A stretch of DNA of 64,000 bases from Rhabditoides inermis (lineage: Eukaryota > Nematoda > Chromadorea > Rhabditida > Rhabditidae): assembly GCA_963966185.1 (NCBI GenBank), contig CAWZYM010000228.1, positions 351,899 to 415,898 of the forward strand, given 5' to 3'. Made by a program: the position numbers and the translations under genes. Numbering within the stretch: the first letter of the stretch is position 1; every line of letters begins with the position of its first letter. Below the pieces are notes generated by a model. The model searched no databases, had not been told where the DNA came from, and was given only the letters and a program-made list of their open reading frames with translations. Below, piece by piece: positions 26,829-38,039 of this stretch.

Positions 26829-29800
26829 TTAACATGCGTACTTGAGCCTGTCAAATACTAGTATGTCTTCCACACGGCGATTCACAGTTAATAATTTGTG
26901 GGTGGGCGGAGCTGCGCTACAAAAACGCGCGACTCGCGCGGAGCGTGTTACCAAAACACAAAACACATCAGCTTCTGCTGGGATCGTGGCAGGACCACTA
27001 TCTCAAGCGAGGCTCCGCCCATGGCTCCGCCCACTTCGTTTAGAGACCAGTGGGCGGGGCTACGCCCGTCGCGGCTGATTTGAGCTAGCGATTTTCTTGA
27101 CGCGGGGCGGACACTTACCCCCCAGCCCCGATCTCTACCGTTTTGGTACCGAAGGTGGGCATCGGAATTCCAAACAGAACTGCGTCGGCCAAAATTGCCT
27201 ACGGGCATTCTCCGGCCGGAAATCCGGCTTTGAAATTTCGCGTTTCGCGTAACCTCTTCTTACGACCAATTCACCACAGCCAGCGTGGCCGAATGGCTAG
27301 CGAGCTTGTCTAGTAAACTGGTGGCGCGGGTTCGATTCCCGCTGCATTTTTTTGGCCTTTATTTGATGATTCTCGAAGGTGAGAATGTTTCACAGAAATG
27401 TGCCAGCTATCGCGATAATAGATTGATTTTTGTGATTAGTATTGATATCGATAGATATCAATTTCAAAAATCGACATAAGTCAATTCGATACTGTCTCTT
27501 CATGTTCCAGACCACAGAAATCAAAAAAAAAAGTTGTTGTTCAACAGTGATTTTATCATACCCACTTGTAAAAAAACATGTGCGGCGATTAAAAAACAGC
27601 GGGAATCGAACCCGCGCCACCAGTTTACTAGACAAGCTCGCTAGCCATTCGGCCACGCTGGCTGTGGTGAATTGGTCGTAAGAAGAGGTTACGCGAAACG
27701 CGAAATTTCAAAGCCGGATTTCCGGCCGGAGAATGCCCGTAGGCAATTTTGGCCGACGCAGTTCTGTTTGTAATTCCGATGCCCACCTTCGGTACCAAAA
27801 CGGTAGAGATCGGGGCTGGGGGGTAAGTGTCCGCCCCGCGTGAGTTGTGAATCGCCGTGTTCCACCATAGCCTTCACCTTCTCCATCACTATGTCCAGCT
27901 TGGCTGCGTTCTCCTTGTCGTCGCCTTTGCTGCCGTACCTGCGGAAAAAAGTATCACGCTTGCCACTCTACGTTTCTCTATCACTTTCTTTTCTTATCTT
28001 ATACACCTTCTACTCACGTCACAATGGGCACCACAATTGGGACTAGAATTAGAGCTGCGAATGGGAACATGCGTCGGTACTGCTCCTCCAGCTGCAATAC
28101 TCTTCTTCATTCATGTTTCTCTATATACTATTGTTTGTCTCGCTTCGGAAATAATGTGTTTTGACAATTCTGGTGTTACCTGTGCGAGTGTGAACGGCAT
28201 CTTCATTCCTCGCATCTCCACTCGAAGTTCATCGTAGAAATACAACAACATGTCGCGCCAGTGACTGAAACATGCATTTATGTATAGATGAATATGTGTC
28301 CCATCACCACTCTCTACTCTCCTTTTTGTATAATAACTTGACAGTGAAAAGTAATCAAATGTGTTAAAGACATTAAAGCGTACCGTCTGCGTTGATCGCC
28401 GCTCATTGTTTAACAGAGGACGCGGATGAGATCCTCCGTAGCCGCACCAAAGTGAATCATCTGAACGAGGATTTCCATGCACCCATCTTTCTTTTCTCTC
28501 GTTCTACTCCGCTCACCTGCCAGTCGCATATGGCCGCGAGCCTCTTTCCCTTTCCCTTGGATTGCCACAGAGTATTTGCAGCCCACAGGTCACCGTGAAC
28601 AAACACGGCTGGCACACCTGGAAGTTATCGATAGAAATTCCATTTTAATTTATTCCGTATACGTATACTACCGTCTCTTAACAATGAGAGCAATGAGACT
28701 ATATGTTCATGACGTATTATTGTATTATTTTGTCTCACCCATTCTGCCCGGCAGCGCCTCGCTGAGACGCACGTCCATGATTCGTGACATGTCCTTCTCT
28801 ATCTGAAGTACGGTCTAAACACGACCATTCAGTTCCGCCACACCTTCTTCACTTTCTCCACGAACGGCACGTCATCTGCCGCCAACTCGCGAATCTTCGA
28901 AAACATACCACCCAGACCCTAAACAGTAGGTGAGACTCTCACCAAGCTCTCCTTCCCCTCCCTGTTCACCTCATCACTCGCCACAGTATCGTATGTCTCG
29001 GCGAAAGTGCATTGTGTCACTCCGTCGTCTGCCGTGATTCCCTCCCGCAGAAAGAAAGCCTGTAGGGCAGCGATACGACGCACTATTTTAAAAGAAGGGA
29101 TGATTTGAAAAACTGTTCAACAATCCAGTTGAATTGATGTGACCTGTTTCGTCTCTTCCAGTGTGAGGTTGGTGTACATGTGTACAGGCAGCAGCTCCTT
29201 GAGCATATCCATTCCGAGAATGCCGTAATTGGTGAAAGGAGTGAACTGTGTGGAGAACCAGTACCTGCAGGCAATACTGGTTTTGTTCAAAAATCCACTA
29301 TTTCCTTTTTTCGTGAGCATCAAGGATGCAAATGCCACTCGGTCCCCACGGAAGTTTGCGATGAACAAAGCACAATATTCAAACAATCACACAACAACGT
29401 ACATGCACTCATGCAGTGAATCCTCAATGCAAGTGTATCTTTCCTACCTCGGCAATCCAAGCTTCTCCAGCGCTTCCTTGTGCCCTAACTTCTCTGTCAC
29501 CACCTTGTAAAAGTTGCATTCAGAGTTGTGCAGCTGAAATCTCACTCTCATTAGCCCCGCCCTTGTATGGCCTCTCACCTTCTTCAACGTCTGCTCCCAC
29601 TTTTCCCACATTGCGCCTTTCAACTGCTGATTCTCATTGCCCGTGTCACAGGTCTCCGTCATTTTGATCGTGTTCAGACAAGAAGGAATCTAAATGGACA
29701 ATTCGACTCCGCCCTCTCGACCCCGCCCACCTTGATGAGCATCTTGTCAGGTAGCTCCTCCCCCGACCCCTTATTCTGCCAATCAAAAACGACGAGAGCG

Positions 29801-30281
29801 ATGCGAGAACAGAAACCCTGTTATTGTCACTTAGCGACATCTTATGATAATTTTTTAACCCCTACGTTTCCGTCTCCGATGCTCACTGAATTCTTTCCAT
29901 GACCGAAACGCGCCAGCGTCTTCAATCCTTTTTGAGTCTAAAATAAAATGTATTGAAACCATTATCACAACACTTACAAAAGTGTTCCCTGAACTTCCTG
30001 AATATGTGATGTCACATGCGTGCCCGCTAGAGAAGCCCCGCCCCCAGAATGGGAAAACGATTGGACAGTTTTGTAGATGCAAGAAGAAAGATTGGTGCTA
30101 TACCGTCTTCTGTTTGATTAGAGAGACTTATACATAGTCTCGCACGGGTTCATTTACTGACTCCTCGGGTTATCTCAATCCTGATAGTGAGCAGCGTTCA
30201 CCTCCCGCACTCCCGCTCCAGGATCTCCCAGGTGACGGTAGTGTGGAGGATGCCGTCCTCGATTTCTTCACGCAGACTCAT
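26829..30281 (-). CDS. CHK kinase-like (DUF1679) protein; last exon interrupted by a transposon
   Basis: An ecdysteroid-kinase/choline-kinase-like fold protein. Family members phosphorylate small alcohols or steroids; the substrate here is unknown. The start at 30281 mirrors 23979. N-terminal half as in the left duplicate; the second half is encoded only here. It includes PAVFVHGDLWAANTLW (catalytic Brenner-type motif) and RLAAICDWQ (metal-binding DWQ) at about 28510-28625. Then come IHFGAATEDLIRVL, HWRDMLLYFYDEL, LEEQYRRMFPFAALIL and AKLDIVMEKVKAMVE. At 27860 the frame runs into a 987-bp insertion. The far side (26829-26872) supplies 13 more codons and a stop followed by AATAAA. Reading through the insertion instead adds about 51 transposon-derived codons ending near 27689. 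Very short introns (24 and 29 nt) are needed to keep the frame. Confidence 0.8.
27279..27347 (+). tRNA. tRNA-Thr(AGT)-like sequence, left arm
   Basis: Consensus A-box TGGCCGAATGGC and B-box GGTTCGATTCC, T-stem GCGGG/CCCGC, anticodon loop CTAGTAA reading AGT. The 5' acceptor strand GCCAGCG has no partner at the 3' side, where the arm ends in TG and a T-run. Probably a tRNA-derived promoter head rather than a working tRNA. Confidence 0.5.
27597..27662 (-). tRNA. tRNA-Thr(AGT)-like sequence, right arm
   Basis: Mirror image of 27279-27344 with identical A- and B-boxes, followed on the minus strand by TTTTTT, a possible RNA polymerase III stop. Same acceptor-stem defect. Confidence 0.5.
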
Positions 30282-30811
30282 ATCTGGATTGATGTATCTT
30301 ATACACTGACAGCAACAATCGCAGAGGTAACAACAGATAGTCTGTCTAGATGTGCTGACAAAAAAGCAGCGACAAAGTAAGCATGCGAGTTTATCGCGAT
30401 CACAACACGTAACAAAGTTTTTTTGAATCGTCTAACCTACCTTCGAGTTTATGCGTGTCGAATCGTCAAATGATCACGAAACTCGGAACACTCAAACACA
30501 GGAAAGTGTCTAGAAGGGTTCCGAAAAAGCGTGGTGAACAGACTGTGCGTCTGGGACGGTGTGATCGGTGTCCTTATGTACGGGAGGATATGTGCCATGT
30601 TTGCTACCCGTATCAGCTATTCTTCCACCACAAAAACACTACCGGAACGTCTATAGTGAATAAGGTCGTTGAATGGGTTCTCCACAAACACAGACCATTC
30701 ACTCTGCTGGAACAGTGTGATGATTAGACAAAGGTGAGAGTTAGAGGAGTCATTTATTGAGTGAGTGAGATGTTTAGTTCTTGTAATGAGAATTTTTATC
30801 GACCATATATA
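28815..30811. repeat. right arm of the inverted duplication
   Basis: Reverse complement of 23428-25445. This side continues into the complete CHK-like gene at its inner end and abuts the satellite at its outer end, so it is probably the source copy. Confidence 0.95.
30455..30727 (+). CDS. small basic CxxC protein, 90 residues
   Basis: Unrecognised. Starts MSNRQMITKLGTLKHRKVSR with a basic N-terminus (KHRKVSRRVPKKR), then CDRCPYVREDMCHVC, four Cys that could bind a metal, and an acidic end LLEQCDD. Single exon and intact, unlike its duplicate at 23599-23805. Lies head-to-head with the CHK-like gene (about 170 bp apart). Confidence 0.5.
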   Translation: MSNRQMITKLGTLKHRKVSRRVPKKRGEQTVRLGRCDRCPYVREDMCHVCYPYQLFFHHKNTTGTSIVNKVVEWVLHKHRPFTLLEQCDD

Positions 30812-31050
30812 TTGCATGCGAATTGCTTCTCCACGTGCGAACTACCACTTCGACTACCACTTGTAACAGCCGAGGGGCTAGAGAGAGAGAGAGAGAGCGA
30901 AATGGGAGTGAATATTGAATGCGAGAGGGACGAGACACTTGTTATTGATCGTATCTGATCGCTTATCAGTCGAGATTTGCATGCGAATGGCTACTCCACG
31001 TGCGACCTACCACTACCACTTCGACTACCACTTGTAACAGCCGAGGGGCT

Positions 31051-31108
<58 letters not shown>

Positions 31109-31425
31109 AATGGGAGTGAATATTGAATGCAAGAGGGACGAGACACTTGTTATTGATCGTATCTGATCGCTTATCAGTCGAGATTTGCATGCGAATTGCT
31201 TCTCCACGTGCGAACTACCACTTCGACTACCACTTGTAACAGCCGAGGGGCTAGAGAGAGAGAGAGAGAGAGCGAAATGGGAGTGAATATTGAATGCAAG
31301 AGGGACGAGACACTTGTTATTGATCGTATCTGATCGCTTATCAGTCGAGATTTGCATGTGAATTGCTACTCCATGTGCGACCTACCACTACCACTTCGAC
31401 TACCACTTGTAACAGCCGAGGGGTT

Positions 31426-31475
<50 letters not shown>

Positions 31476-31770
31476 AATGGGAGTGAATATTGAATGCAAG
31501 AGGGACGAGACACTTGTTATTGATCGTATCTGATCGCTTATCAGTCGAGATTTGCATGCGAATTGCTTCTCCACGTGCGAACTACCACTTCGACTACCAC
31601 TTGTAACAGCCGAGGGGCTAGAGAGAGAGAGAGAGCGAAATGGGAGTGAATATTGAATGCAAGAGGGACGAGACACTTGTTATTGATCGTATCTGATCGC
31701 TTATCAGTCGAGATTTGCATGCGAATTGCTACTCCACATGCGAACTACCACTACCACTTAGACTACCACT
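30811..31770. repeat. dimeric satellite, about 5.5 units alternating 165 and 205 bp
   Basis: Units start TTGCATGCGAAT at about 30817, 30977, 31187, 31351, 31551 and 31719. Odd units carry CTTCTCCACGTGCGAACTAC and a short GA tract. Even units carry CTACTCC..GCGACCTACCACTACC and a long GA tract. This gives an A-B-A-B higher-order repeat of about 370 bp. Confidence 0.85.
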
Positions 31771-32152
31771 ACCACTTGCCTTTTCGCTCAAAAAAACAAC
31801 CGAAAACGGATCAAACCTGCATATTCTTGTTTATTTCGATTTATAATAGGATATTACATTGAATATTATTACTGTAAACACAATTAATAAGCAAAAACAT
31901 GATATATCTTGCCTACCACTTGCAGTGGTTGACTACCACTTATGCCTTTTACCTCGCGACTACCACTACCACTACCACTACCACTTATGCTTTTTACCCG
32001 GCCCCGAACGATTCAACATAATGGGACATACGAGGTAACATGAAACATTTCGTTCATAAATTGTACAATCGAAAAGAATAACCAAATGTATAAATCAGGG
32101 CGAATGTATAAATCAGAGAGGTCATTCCAAACCCGCTACACGTTCAGAGAAA
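31771..32152. other. non-coding, ACTACC-rich
   Basis: No gene seen. Contains further short runs of ACTACC(ACTACC) at 31740-31770, 31910-31990, similar to the core of the adjoining satellite. Confidence 0.5.
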
Positions 32153-34284
32153 CTATGGTAAATCACCATATAGAAACAACGAACATACAAAACAACAATG
32201 GAAATACGTCGAAATAGATGGAATACTAGTTATAAACTGCTCACTTCTTTGCTGGCTGCCTCGAAGACGCGCTTTCTCCAGAGATGATACCTACAAAGCG
32301 TCGAAGTAACCATTCATCACCAAATTTCCAGATCGATAGAAATGAATAACATATCAAAGATAATTCAAATAACCAACCTTAGCAGTGAGAACCTCGATGA
32401 GAGATTTCTGCTCTTGTATCTTCTCAGATAGAGTAAACACCTTAACAAAGCATGAAACGACATGACCACCGCGCATTCCAATCTCTGTTCTTGTGCCTAC
32501 TCACCGGTCGGCTTGGAGAGCCGAAAGAGCAGTACGCACTGAGTGCACCTAAAACAACAAAGAATATGTTTCACTTAAATACTCTCATCATATAATCAAT
32601 ATGGAACAGTGGGCGAGGCTTATCAGAGCCCGGCGCAAATAACACGCAGGTGCCGACTGGGGTGTGAGTTACAGTATACCATTACTAGAAGACTGGCAGA
32701 CAATCCGTTTTCTTTCTATATGTGAATGTAATTGTATAGAATAAAATATTAATAAAACCCAAGGAAAAATGAAGAGAAAAACAACTTCGAGTATCACACA
32801 AAACCATGTAACAATCACTTACTTGCATCCTATGTTCCTGCTGTGTCTCTCTCTCCCGCCTCTCCGCAGTCGCCTTGTAGCGCTCCATCTCCGCCGTCTT
32901 GGCCTCCAGCTCCTCCTTCACAGCCAGAATGCGAGCCTGCAGCTGAAATCAAACCGTAGATACTCTGATCATATAGTAAAAATTAATCGCGCACGTATCA
33001 AACAAACGCCAGCGACAATTTACCACTTGTTCCACGTCTCCTTCTGCTTCCTCTTGATTCTGTGAGATGTTCGCGACAGAGACAGAGTCCACCTGCAAAT
33101 TCACGCAACGAATAAAAATACATAAATAACGAACAATATCATCTACCTTGTTCTCCGCCTCCACCTCCACCGTCCACTACGCCACACACACTCGGCGGGC
33201 AGATACAAAACAGGTAGCGCGCGTGGCCGAAGTGGGCACGGTGACAGTCCACTCATACCGAGTGTTGACGTACTCGACCTCGGTGTAGTACGACTCATCT
33301 AAACACCAAAAACATCTCCAGTCTATTCCACAACTGAAATGTTTTCATACCCACCGACCAAACATCTAGCTGAAGAGCAGAAGCTGCACTGGCAAGGTGT
33401 GTCCGAAGAACGTACTGGCAGCCAGCAACCACAGTACCAGATTCCTTTCCGAACCCTTCGACGGACACATCCTTCAACTGAAAAAATATGTACACGCATA
33501 AGTTGTTAAGCGGGCAATTCAGCAAATATTCAGAACACAACATAACAAAAAAATCACACACCTTCACAAATGCAGAGACAGTCGTACAGCCGCTTGGCAG
33601 GTCCTCGGTGACGAGAATGTATTTTGAAGCTCCGGCAACAGCCTGATAGGCGAGCTTGAACGGAACAATATAGACTACGATGAACAGTACGCAACAAGCA
33701 AAACAAAATCAGCTCACCTGGACACGAGGCTCTTCGAGTATCCACCGCGTGATCGCTTGAACGCGTGCACTATTATGTTCAGCAACATCTCCTTGTCGTT
33801 CGCATGGTCCGGAGAAGCTAGTACATCGAGCAGCCTTTCAGGGTGGGCTTGCCGCGAACCCCTGTAGCAATACATTTCATCCTACGCTTTTATAACTCCA
33901 CTCACCATTGCCGAATGGCGTCAATGTCCTTGGTCATCTTGCCGTTTCCTAGCAGGTTCAGTCGCGCGGCAAAATCATCTGTCCACGCGGCCTTGGACGA
34001 GAAAGCCTCGTTCTGCATGGCAATCCTGAAAACACAATACCTCCAACCTCCAACCACTTACGCAAAGTGAAAACTCACGTGTTAAGGTGTTCAATCACCA
34101 TTCTACGTTGCTTATGGTTATAAAAGTCCTTCGGCTTAGTTGCCATTCTAAAGCAAACAATGGGTTGTTTTCAATTTCAACGATAACAAGCACTGCAAAC
34201 AAAAGAAAAAAAGGAAATGATTTTCGCTCACGCACTAGCTCTCTTCACGTCCGCTAGCTGATATGCAAATTCCAAATCGCTCAT
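32153..34284 (-). CDS. unidentified protein with C-terminal coiled coil
   Basis: Not recognised. About 400-450 residues in about 11 exons. The ATG at 34284 begins MSDLEFAYQLADVKRASA, spliced in phase to the exon ending VIEHLNT (34082-34145). Then RIAMQNEAFSSKAAWTDDFA, PERLLDVLASPDHANDKEML and LAYQAVAGASKYILVTEDLP. After KDVSVEGFGKESGTVVAG comes a heptad-rich tail (LQARILAVKEELEAKTAEME, VFTLSEKIQEQKSLIEVLTA). The domain order (globular, then coiled coil) recalls intraflagellar-transport or motor-adaptor proteins, but I see no diagnostic motif. The phase at the junction near 33720 could not be reconciled. The last exon stops at 32153 in the phase I prefer, or at 32241 in another. Confidence 0.5.
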
Positions 34285-34863
34285 CTCGTTCTCGCACACT
34301 AACGGGCACTACTTTTCCAGAGACATGCACATGAATTTTGACCAACCCCGGAGGCGAGTCACATGGAACGAAGTGATGAGAGCGGGTTCTCTTCACCGTG
34401 TTGAAATATAATTACACAATCTGAAGTAGTTAACAAACAAAGCAAATACGTGGAAAGAAACAAACAAAACACAAAACACGAAAAATTTGCATGTTGTGAG
34501 ATTTATAACTATTGGCAGAACGTTCAGTTCGCACCAACATGCACAACGAGCTACACTACCTTTTCCATTCGTCGCTAAACCCGCTCGAGAAATTAGCTGT
34601 TTCGCTTGCAATGTGACGGATTGCTAACGGATTGTTTTGTTCTGTTGGCTGTATATTTTGGCGATTTAGCGAATCTAGCAGCAAACAGCGCTTGATTGTT
34701 CAATATACTATCATCATTACTTACTTCATACAACGTGTACGCTACAACAGTTTTTTTGTTGCTTTTGCATTAATTATCAGCCCCGTCGTTGTTTATATAT
34801 TCCTTTTTCATGGACACGTGTGTGTATTCTACACTCATTGGGGTTTTATGTTCAATTTTCAGC

Positions 34864-36137
34864 AATGTCGACGACAAGTCTGTCGAAGGCCGAGTACTTC
34901 AATAGGTAGGCGCACGTCTCGTCTACATGGCATGACTGAAACTGCCGCCGAGGTACGATTTATGTTACTCTAGGGTTTGATAATGTAGTTTTTTTTAGGT
35001 GTTGTACAAGTGGGGCGGTAACGTCAAGGCGGGGTCCGGGTTCCGCGGCCACTGGACGCTGGCCCAAGATGGTGAAGGAAGAGGAAAGGTGCGTGTTATC
35101 GACGATACGCCTTGCACCCTATCACACAGGTGCGCGTGCGCGGCGGATAGTGTGTGCGACTAGGAGTCGGCCGCTCTGCACATTGTCAATTACTGGAATA
35201 CGTCGTGTCTTCAGCAACGACAAGCTCATCGTCACATTTGAGATGGTTTGTATTGTGAAAGGGGAGTGTGGATGATATGTGTGTTCAGCCGGCAGCCGCA
35301 CTCGCCGGCTGAGATGGCGGCTGCTCTTTCGTCCCGCATCGTCTCCTCTTCCGCTGGATTCGTGGAGTGCGCCCATGCTATGTTCACCGACGATACCATC
35401 TACCGCCTCGACTTTGACAAGTGCGCCGCCATTTTGAGTGAAGATCGTTTCATGCTTGGAAAATGTTCATGGAATGACTTGTTCAAGTTTGTTTTCAATG
35501 TGTAGGAAATATTTTCAATTTATAACACAGTTTATAAATATTGAATTCTCCTTTTGCAGTACCCGCTTTCCAAGTATCTGTTGGCGTGGCGCGTCGACAG
35601 GCAGATGACGTGCGAGGATGGCAGCGCCTGTCTATGCGTCAACCTGCACCTCCACAACAAACAGGCAGAGCGCGCCGTGGTCAGTGGTTCTCCTTACTAT
35701 CTCTCCCTTCCGCGTCTCCCCCCTCTCTCTCTCCTTATCTCTCCCTCTCTCTCTCTCCCTCCCCATCCCCACTCTCCCTCTCTCTCTCTCTCCTTCTTCT
35801 CTGCGTCGGTCACTCCCTCCTCTTGTCAGGTGACCCTCCGCCGGGAGTGCATCGACTCGTGCCGCGTGCGTGTCTACAGTGTGCGCGTTCTGGATGTTGA
35901 CGAGCAGTTCACTCACTGCATCCCCAGTCACACGTGCTCCCTTGTCGGTGGTAGCGACGCGTGAACGTGGGTTACTGTAGGCTGTACGGAGAGTTTACTG
36001 TACGATTGAGGTGCGACAACTGCGAGGGCGAGGACGATGAGACTGAAGAGGAGAGCAGCAGTGAGGATGACGAGGAGGAGGAGAAGGAGGAGGATTGGAG
36101 CGACTACGAAGACGACTCCGACGAGGCTATGGAGTGA
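34864..36137 (+). CDS. unidentified protein with acidic C-terminus
   Basis: Not recognised. The ATG at 34864 gives MSTTSLSKAEYFNR before a donor. Likely exons follow at 35215-35245 (NDKLIVTFEM), 35288-35487 (ending FMLGKCSWNDLFKF) and 35561-35681 (YPLSKYLLAWRVDRQMTCED). The next is 35830-35964 (VTLRRECIDSC ... VLDVDEQFTHC). A final open stretch at 35964-36137 encodes LYGEFTVRLRCDNCEGEDDE and a highly acidic Glu/Asp/Ser tail ending SDEAMEW. The frame from the Cys-rich exon to the acidic tail is not continuous in my model. Either a splice was missed or there is a one-base error. An intronic pyrimidine tract lies at 35695-35829. Confidence 0.45.
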
Positions 36138-36352
36138 ATCGAGTACGGGATACGACAAACAGGTTATGATTTGAAGATGTTTATTGGATAACTAGATTGA
36201 GATTTGGATAGATATATTTATATGTTTTTATAATGATGATAGATAAAGAATACGTTTTAGAATACGTTTTGGTTCTCAATACTACATTATTTTCATTATA
36301 AGTATCAAAAGTTCGCTTTGATTGAAATAATTAGAGAAAACAGGAAAGTTTT

Positions 36353-36866
36353 CTATTTGTCCACGCTGTGGTCTGAATTGGCAATCTGGAAAACTCTGTG
36401 CTACAACACTGTAGCTCAAACGTGTGCACTTTGATGTGGTTGTGATGAATGTGCACACCACAATTCCATGTATATAAATTACATACGACTATCACCTGAA
36501 AGAATGTCAAAGCAACAGCTTTTCGCAAATAAACCATGTGCTAAAATACAAATACGTTTATCATGATCTTTTCATCGACACAGTGGGGTTTTGTCGTTTT
36601 GTGCATGTGAAAGTCTGTTTGCATTGGACATTTTCCTTTGCTCTTCCGGGTTTGTATTTCTGTAATAATGTGAAGGTTGAATGCCGATGAGGTAACTGAC
36701 ACTTAGTAGTGTCTGTTACATACCTCGCCGAAGCACCATAACATCCACTCGGTGAACCATTCGACCAAGTCCTCATCGTTCTTGTGGTCGATCACCTTGC
36801 CCTTTAGCTTGGCGAATATCTCCCTGGTGTGCGCAGAGTTGAAGTGATCTTCCATCTGACACATCC
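36353..36866 (-). CDS. unidentified small protein or 3' part of a gene
   Basis: Exons 36724-36866, 36496-36540 and 36353-36385 join in phase. They read MCQMEDHFNSAHTREIFAKL, KNDEDLVEWFTEWMLWCFGE, HMVYLRKAVALTFFQ and IANSDHSVDK. The sequence looks like a genuine conserved protein (consistent splice signals, no low complexity), but I cannot name it. If translation starts at the ATG at 36864 it is only 72 residues; more likely upstream exons exist beyond the repeats at 36.9-37.5 kb. Confidence 0.5.
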
Positions 36867-37029
36867 CTGAAGGATCATGTCTCATGTATATATAACAAGG
36901 TTAGATGTGTGTGTGTGTTTGTGTGTGTGCGTGTGCGTGTGAGAGAGAGATATAACTGCGTTGCGTTGCGCTCACTGCAACAACGTTTGAGTGTAATAAA
37001 CCCGAAAGAGAGTGAGGATGGTCGCTCAG

Positions 37030-37205
37030 GCTACCGTATGCACGCCGCAGCGCGTGTCGCCCGGGCGCGGCGGGAGGAATCCGGACTCACCGCTGTGCGG
37101 CTCGCCCGAGGTACTGTAGTTACCGTAACCCGGGCCGCGCCGCGTCCTCGCCGTTTTTTGGATTGTCCGGGGTACTGTAGCTACCGTAACCCGAGCAGCG
37201 CGTTC
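37030..37205. repeat. GC-rich tandem units with TACTGTAG motif
   Basis: Two close copies of a ~60-bp segment containing GGTACTGTAGNTACCGTAAC at about 37110 and 37170, in an otherwise CG-rich stretch. Confidence 0.6.
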
Positions 37206-37231
37206 ACACAATGTTGAACGTATTAAAAACC

Positions 37232-37538
37232 ATATTATCTGTTAAAAAGTACTTTCGTAAAGATATTAAGTTTGTCTTGACCCAATTCAACAAAAGCGCA
37301 TGCATAAAACGTTTACAAATACTAAAACAAACCTGAGCCTCTCTCTTCCCCCCCCCTCTCTCCTCTCTTCTCATATGACGTTATTCATTTGTATTGTTAT
37401 ATTTCATCTGTTAGTGTCCACTGTCCGTTATGCGCAGGTTTGTGTTAGTATTTGTAAACGTTTTATGCATGCGCTTTTGTTGAATTGGGTCAAGACAAAC
37501 TTAATATCTTTACGAAAGTACTTTTTAACAGATAATAT
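37232..37538. mobile_element. palindromic MITE-like element, copy 2
   Basis: Arms begin ATATTATCTGTTAAAAAGTA and are reverse complements of each other. The inner arm sequence (CAAAAGCGCATGCATAAAAC) matches 14661-14968. A possible TA duplication flanks it. Confidence 0.8.
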
Positions 37539-37796
37539 ATGTGCTTTTGTTGAATTTCATAGAAATTTCTTCTCTTTCTGATTCCCAAGCTCTGTCGTTA
37601 ATTAGTACGCATAGAACTATTATGTGACACATTTTATGATGTGACGCACAATGTTGCGTGTATATGTAACTATATTTTTCTTGGTATTGTATAGAAACAA
37701 TTCTAATCGACACTTCTCTGAATTTCGGTCGCCGTGGTACGCGCCCTGCCCGCCTGCCGGGAGAGAGAGCTAGCCAGAGTGACGGGAACCCAAAAC

Positions 37797-38010
37797 AACG
37801 CAAACCCGGCGCGAATTAGACGCTGGCGGCGGGGAGGCGAACTACACTCAAAGTCCTATTTGGAGAACACGCGCAGAAAACGCGAGAGAGTACGCTTTCG
37901 GAAGAGAGTCAGCGTTACCAGACACGACATCCACCCACCCACCCACACGCTGGCCTCTCGCTTCATGGGTGCGCGGGATCGCTCATAACTTCTTTCGGAG
38001 AAAAGATACA
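37797..38010. repeat. dispersed repeat, copy 2 (left part)
   Basis: Shares GCAAACCCGGCGCGAATTAG and the GCTCATAACTTCTTTCGGAG block with 15300-15656; the terminal hairpin is missing here. Confidence 0.7.
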
Positions 38011-38039
38011 AGATAGAGAGAGAGGGGGAGAGAGAGAGA

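Larger units (their letters stand above)
27101..27840. mobile_element. 740-bp foldback element with tRNA-like arm tips
   Basis: Perfect-looking inverted arms of 244 bp (27101-27344 and 27597-27840, one mismatch seen) around a 252-bp AT-rich centre. Outer ends CGCGGGGCGGACACTT. Host MITE sequence TGA is duplicated on both sides (27098-27100, 27841-27843). Each arm ends inwardly in a tRNA-like sequence followed by a T-run. Confidence 0.88.
26873..27859. mobile_element. MITE copy 2 with 5-bp target duplication, carrying a nested foldback
   Basis: Same family as 18572-18815 (termini CACGGCGATTCACA / GTGAATCGCCGTG). Flanked by TTCCA at 26868-26872 and 27860-27864. Enlarged from ~245 bp to 987 bp by the insertion at 27101-27840. 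It lies in the last coding exon of the CHK-like gene. Confidence 0.9.

Noticed and set aside
25668..27662. Functional tRNA genes
   Set aside because: A and B boxes are good, but acceptor or T-stem pairing fails and all four copies lie inside dispersed repeats, so they are annotated as tRNA-like heads.
30966..31676. Repeated open frames starting MQISTDKRSDTINNKCLVPL
   Set aside because: They are the satellite unit read in the minus strand. They end in GA/CT tracts and have no splice or start context of their own.
30811..31770. CRISPR array
   Set aside because: Regular repeats exist, but the spacers are repeats too, the units are long, and the DNA is eukaryotic.
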